The translations under genes and the position numbers were made by a program. Below, in pieces: positions 14,647 to 17,451 of a stretch of 17,451 bases of DNA. The DNA comes from Pseudomonadota bacterium (GTDB lineage Bacteria > Pseudomonadota > Gammaproteobacteria > Xanthomonadales > Rhodanobacteraceae): contig JAJXTX010000030.1 of NCBI GenBank assembly GCA_021783385.1, forward strand, positions 1-17,451, in the 5' to 3' direction. Numbering within the stretch: the first letter of the stretch is position 1; every line of letters begins with the position of its first letter. A model generated the notes under the pieces. That model saw only the letters and a list, made by a program, of their open reading frames with translations. It was not told where the DNA came from and ran no database searches.

Positions 14647-15729
14647 CTACGGATGTGACGTGCTGAGAATGTTTTGGTTGGATGTGGCAATGAGGCTGGC
14701 GCCGCAGCTTTCGCGGATCACGATCTCGCAGCCCAGCGTGTCGGCATGGGCCGGCAGCGGTTCGGTTTTTTCGAGCAGTGCGGCCAGCCGTTCAAGCGCA
14801 CTGCGGCCGAGTTCGGCGATGCTCACGCGCACCGTACTCAGCGGCGGCATGACATATCGGGTGATCGGGATATCGTCGAAACCGGCCAGCGCGATGTCCT
14901 GTGGCACGCGCACGCCAGCCTCCTTGAAAGCGGCCAGGCAGCCCACCGCCATCATGTCGTTGGCGGCGAACACCGCGCGCGGCCGTGGCCGCAGCGCCAG
15001 CAGTTCGCGGCCGGCGCGGTAGCCCGACTCCTCGCTGAAATCGCCGGCCAGCACGGTGATCGGCGCGTGCGGCGCGTGCTTTGCCATCGCCGCGCGGTAG
15101 CCCTTGTCGCGCTGCTGCGCATCGAAGTTGCCGATGGGGCCGGCGATCAGCGCCACGCTCGCATGGCCTGCGCCGAGCAGATGCTGCACCATTGCGTAGG
15201 CGCCGGCGTAATTGTCGACATTGAGCACCGCATAGCCCGGGCTGGTGACTGCGCTGTTGAGCAGCACGGCGGGCAGCGACTTGGGCAGGTTCGTCTGCAG
15301 GAACGCCGCATCCACATGCGCGGACAGAATCAGCATGCCATCGACCCGACCCTGCATCGCGCGCAGCGCCGCGGCCGCATCCTCGGCGCTGTCGTGCGAG
15401 CTGGAGACCAGCAGGTGCAGCCCGCGCGCGCGCGCGGCCAGGTCGATGCCGCGGATCAGCTCGGAGAAAAACTCGCCGTACAGGTCGGGCAACAGCGCGC
15501 CGATGGTGTTGCTGCGGCGGGTGATCAGCATGCGCGCGGCGGCGTGCGGCACGTAGTGCAGGCGATCGGCGGCGGCGCGGATGCGCAGGGCGGTCTCGGC
15601 GGTGACGCCGCCGTTGCCGTTGAGCGAACGCGAGACGGAGGCCACCGAGACCCTGGCCTCGCGAGCCACGTCTTTGATGGTTGCTGCCTTGCCGCTGGTT
15701 GCCGTCATGTTGGGTCGTGTTTCCCGCAC
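14647..15729 (-). CDS. LacI-family transcriptional regulator
   Basis: DNA-binding repressor of 360 residues. The N-terminal helix-turn-helix reads ATIKDVAREARVSVASVSRS, followed by the hinge helix LHYVPHAAARML. The rest is the periplasmic-binding-protein-like sensor domain (NTIGALLPDLYGEFFSELIR, AVFAANDMMAVGCLAAFKEA, IALAGFDDIPITRYVMPPLS, VRVSIAELGRSALERL), as in PurR/GalR/CcpA relatives. Start: GTG 15729 has AAGGG five bases upstream; ATG 15708, seven codons later, is the alternative and has a poorer site. It is the first gene of the minus-strand locus, 22 bases before the receptor gene. An operator-like sequence lies 23-36 bases upstream, implying autoregulation. Its effector is probably a sugar released from the locus substrate, which is inferred from context only. 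Confidence 0.96.
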   Translation of the reverse strand: MRETRPNMTATSGKAATIKDVAREARVSVASVSRSLNGNGGVTAETALRIRAAADRLHYVPHAAARMLITRRSNTIGALLPDLYGEFFSELIRGIDLAARARGLHLLVSSSHDSAEDAAAALRAMQGRVDGMLILSAHVDAAFLQTNLPKSLPAVLLNSAVTSPGYAVLNVDNYAGAYAMVQHLLGAGHASVALIAGPIGNFDAQQRDKGYRAAMAKHAPHAPITVLAGDFSEESGYRAGRELLALRPRPRAVFAANDMMAVGCLAAFKEAGVRVPQDIALAGFDDIPITRYVMPPLSTVRVSIAELGRSALERLAALLEKTEPLPAHADTLGCEIVIRESCGASLIATSNQNILSTSHP

Positions 15730-16030
15730 GTGAGCCCTTCTGCGATGCGAACGTAATCGTTTTCATGGGAACTTGTAAAGCATTTGCAAAACAGCCATTT
15801 GTTGCAATGCAGAAGGTTTTTGCACGGCGCCCGGCGCGTGCGCGGCAGGGCCGTGCGCCACGGCCTGATGCTGCGCAGCAAACATCCTCCAGCCTGGCGT
15901 GCCACCAACCGCGCTGTGACCCGGTTATCTGAATCCAAAAACGATCGCCGTAAGATCGAGCGCCGGAAACTCCACAAAGAATTATTTGTCCGTTAAATGC
16001 GCGTTAATATTCACTGACAGGAGTGGCGCT
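15730..16030. other. Intergenic region between divergent LacI and SPFH transcription units
   Basis: No gene is supported here. The regulator side holds the operator-like site and an inverted repeat: GCATTTGCAA at 15780-15789 against TTGCAATGC at 15802-15810, with one bulged base. The middle part (about 15825-15925) is GC-rich with nothing recognisable. The stretch 15975-16010 is AT-rich (ATTATTTGTCC, GTTAATATTC) and is the likely promoter area for the plus-strand unit, but no -35/-10 pair with normal spacing could be fixed. Confidence 0.5.
15752..15765 (-). promoter_or_regulatory. LacI-type operator-like site upstream of the regulator gene
   Basis: On the minus strand TGAAAACGATTACG matches the perfect palindrome at 811-824 (TGTAAACGTTTACA) at 11 of 14 positions, including the AAACG core. 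It lies just upstream of the regulator's GTG start, a position suited to autorepression of the lacI-receptor operon. The match is imperfect, so binding would be weaker. Confidence 0.55.
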
Positions 16031-16078
16031 ATGCTCTACCTCCTGCTTTGGTTGAAGAAACCATTCTCAAGTACCTGA
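16031..16078 (+). CDS. Possible 15-residue leader peptide or small membrane peptide
   Basis: ATG 16031 follows a perfect Shine-Dalgarno AGGAG (16019-16023) at seven bases spacing and encodes MLYLLLWLKKPFSST before TGA. The peptide has a short hydrophobic start, then two lysines. It ends ten bases before the ATG of the SPFH gene, which itself lacks a clear ribosome-binding site, so translational coupling is plausible. It is in a different frame from that gene. It may be a true small protein, a leader, or a misreading of the SPFH gene's 5' region; there is no homology evidence. Confidence 0.4.
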   Translation: MLYLLLWLKKPFSST

Positions 16079-16088
16079 TCTGCCAGCC

Positions 16089-16547
16089 ATGTTGACCTCG
16101 TTAGTCCTCTGCATCATCGTTTCAAGCGCGCTGCTTGCCAGTGCAATCCGGCACGTGCCGGCGGGCCAGGTGTACAGCCTGCACCGGCGCGGCAAGCCGG
16201 CCCGACTGCTGCAGCCGGGGCTGCACATGGTGCTGCCGGGGCTGGAGCGGGTAGCCAACAGGATCCAGTTGGGCGGTCAGACGCTGCGCTTCGAGGAGCC
16301 GCTGCCCGACGCGCACGACGTGCGCGGCACGGTGTACTGGCAGGTGCTGGAGCCGGAGCGTGCTGACGTGGTATTCGGACAGGTCGATCAGCTGATCCGG
16401 TGCGGTGCGCGCGATGCGCTGCGCGGCGCGGTGGAAGTCGATCATGTCGATCGCCACGATCTCGGCATACGCCTGAAGCAGACCTTGAACAGCGCGCTGC
16501 GCGAACGCGGCATGATGGTGACCCGGGTCGAGCTCGACGCGGCCTGA
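16089..16547 (+). CDS. Compact SPFH/band-7 domain protein
   Basis: Small membrane-anchored protein of 152 residues. Residues 1-20 form a hydrophobic N-terminal anchor (MLTSLVLCIIVSSALLASAI). Then VPAGQVYSLHRRGKPARLLQPGLHMVLPGLERV is the opening of an SPFH (stomatin/prohibitin/flotillin/HflK) domain: a V-x-x-G motif and a 'PGLH-VLPG' turn. The domain ends with RLKQTLNSALRERGMMVTRVELDAA, matching the usual helix plus G-x-x-V-x-x-V strand of SPFH domains. The protein stops there, without the long C-terminal coiled coil of HflK or stomatin-type proteins, so it is a minimal version. Function is unknown; relatives scaffold membrane microdomains or proteases. Its own ribosome-binding site is poor, and a terminator follows 60 bases after the stop. 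Confidence 0.75.
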   Translation: MLTSLVLCIIVSSALLASAIRHVPAGQVYSLHRRGKPARLLQPGLHMVLPGLERVANRIQLGGQTLRFEEPLPDAHDVRGTVYWQVLEPERADVVFGQVDQLIRCGARDALRGAVEVDHVDRHDLGIRLKQTLNSALRERGMMVTRVELDAA

Positions 16548-16607
16548 GCCGGATCGCGCCAGGGTGCCCGAGAGCGCCGGCGCACAGGGGATGTAACCAC
16601 CTTGCGA

Positions 16608-16630
16608 CCCGCTGCGGCGGGTTTTTTTTT
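16608..16630 (+). terminator. Rho-independent terminator of the SPFH gene
   Basis: CCCGC (16608-16612), loop TGCG, GCGGG (16617-16621), followed by nine T residues (16622-16630). This is a textbook intrinsic terminator for plus-strand transcription from the SPFH gene. The intron-like element starts right after it. Confidence 0.9.
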
Positions 16631-16631
16631 G

Positions 16632-17324
16632 GTGCGCCAGGCATGGCGCGTAGCGCCGTGACTGGCGCTGTTTGACTCGCTGTGGTGGCGAGAGAAGCGA
16701 CTAACCGGTGAAAGTCCGGAACCTGCCCGGCAAGGGGAAAGGTATAGCCGAACAGCAAGGGAAACCTCCGCGAGGGGGCGCCTGAAGGAAGCTGCAGGCA
16801 AAGTGCTGGCTCGACGAACAGGAAGCGGATAGAGGCGGCGTAGCGGGGTGAGGCAGCCAAAATGGCCAAAGCCCAAAACTTGCACGGAACGCTACGACGT
16901 AGATCCGACGGGCATAAGCATGAAAGTCACGCGTCTTACCCTGGGAGATCTGTGTACTCGCCGCACGGCTAGGATCACTGCAAGGTGGTTTGATGGGTCC
17001 ACAGAAGTCAGCAGACGCCGTAGTAGTCGCTGGAACCGGAGCGATGAAGGGCAGAACCTGTCACGAGTGGCAAGTCAGGAGTGATCTCTGCGCGTTTAGA
17101 ACAGAAGCCTCACGGACGATGAGGGCCTGCGATCAAGACTGAAAGGGACGGCATCCCGGAAGGTGATCGAGGTGTTCGAAAGACGACAGGCGACACATCG
17201 AACGAAACAAGCTCAAGGTCACTGTGTTCGTGTGAACATGGAGATCGACAGGAACCGCCGTATGCGGAACCGCACGTACGGTGGTGTGGGGGGGCGGCCG
17301 GGGTAACCCGGCGCCCTACCCGAT
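16632..17324 (+). mobile_element. Group II intron-like ribozyme without a reverse transcriptase gene
   Basis: The element begins with GTGCG (16632-16636), the conserved 5' end of group II introns. It continues through sequence typical of domain I, such as CTAACCGGTGAAAGTCCGG (from about 16700) and GGGAAACCTCCGCGAGG, then GGGAGATCTGTG and CACAGAAGTCAGCAGA, which resemble intron segments upstream of maturase genes. Domain V is clear at 17254-17285: ACCGCCGTATGCG, loop GAAC, CGCACGTACGGTGGT. Domain VI follows at about 17291-17317 (CCGGG-GTAA-CCCGG with outer GGGC/GCCC), then a candidate branch A (17318) and the end CCGAT at about 17324. The total is about 693 nt. No frame inside encodes reverse transcriptase motifs; the longest open frame (16848-17084, 78 codons) overlaps structured RNA and looks non-coding. 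It would need a maturase in trans, or it is a decayed copy. Both ends are estimates. Confidence 0.8.
17254..17285 (+). ncRNA. Group II intron domain V
   Basis: The catalytic hairpin of the intron: lower stem ACCGCCGTA against TACGGTGGT, an internal bulge, and upper stem TGCG/CGCA closed by GAAC. The lower strand carries a CGC-type triad rather than AGC. All paired positions appear intact by eye, which argues against heavy decay. Confidence 0.75.
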
Positions 17325-17391
17325 CACCCGCCGCTGGCATCGCCGAGGCCCGGCCCGGATACTGCCGGACCAATCACCCACAGGAATCGTC

Positions 17392-17451
17392 ATGAGCGCG
17401 CGCGACGTCTTGCAGGCCCGACTGGAACAGGGCGTGGCTGCACTCGGGCTG
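17392..17451 (+). CDS. Start of a gene cut by the window edge, possibly 16S rRNA methyltransferase RsmG
   Basis: ATG 17392 has AGGAA about seven bases upstream and opens a frame that runs to the end of the window: MSARDVLQARLEQGVAALGL. The amphipathic opening with LEQG-ALGL resembles the N-terminus of RsmG (GidB), the 16S rRNA G527 N7-methyltransferase, in Xanthomonadales. With only 20 residues and no diagnostic motif, the name is a tentative guess; that it is a coding start is much safer. Confidence 0.55.
   Translation, partial: MSARDVLQARLEQGVAALGL

Noticed and set aside
15986..16010. TTGTCC and TAATAT as a -35/-10 promoter for the plus-strand unit
   Set aside because: Spacing of about 13 bases is too short for a normal sigma-70 promoter and the matches are weak.
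16848..17084. 78-codon frame inside the intron
   Set aside because: It overlaps conserved intron RNA segments and has no reverse-transcriptase or maturase motif.
1..17451. CRISPR arrays, tRNA or rRNA genes, or a defence system
   Set aside because: No regularly spaced repeats, cloverleaf-like sequences, rRNA segments or defence-type proteins were recognised.

Overview
The window comes from a high-GC Gammaproteobacterium, most likely a Xanthomonadales member of the Rhodanobacter/Dyella/Xanthomonas type. This rests on the very high GC coding bias, an Oar-like TonB-dependent receptor paired with a flavin-dependent tryptophan halogenase, and the style of the proteins; there is no rRNA or other marker to fix the genus.

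Left edge (1-880): the 3' part of a pirin-like gene, then a decayed, frameshifted fragment of a TonB-dependent receptor gene on the minus strand. A perfect 14-bp LacI-type operator (811-824) follows. On the plus strand, 881-3292 encodes a secreted GH3 beta-glucosidase (BglX type). The stretch 3293-3660 is non-coding, with GC-rich palindromes and a short duplicated repeat.

Main locus (3661-15729, all minus strand; listed here in transcription order): LacI-family regulator, Oar-like TonB-dependent receptor, a strong UUCG-capped hairpin, tryptophan halogenase, a 'glucoamylase-like' (PF10091/GH144-type) glycosidase, a GH39 glycosidase, and a CUT1 sugar ABC importer (lipoprotein binding protein plus two permeases joined by ATGA overlaps, with no ATPase gene). 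I read this as a carbohydrate-utilisation locus: an exported endo-acting enzyme cuts a polysaccharide, the TonB receptor imports oligosaccharides across the outer membrane, GH39 and GH3 trim them, and the ABC importer takes up the products. The LacI regulator probably controls its own operon through an operator-like site at 15752-15765, and bglX through the perfect operator at 811-824. GH144-type plus GH3 plus a CUT1 importer suggests a beta-1,2-glucan (sophoro-oligosaccharide) substrate. That is an inference.

Right edge (15730-17451): a regulatory region, a possible 15-residue leader peptide with an excellent ribosome-binding site, a compact SPFH/band-7 membrane protein and its rho-independent terminator. 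Ten bases after that terminator hairpin begins what looks like a group II intron of about 690 nt with recognisable domains V and VI but no reverse transcriptase gene. The window ends in the first 20 codons of a gene that resembles rsmG.
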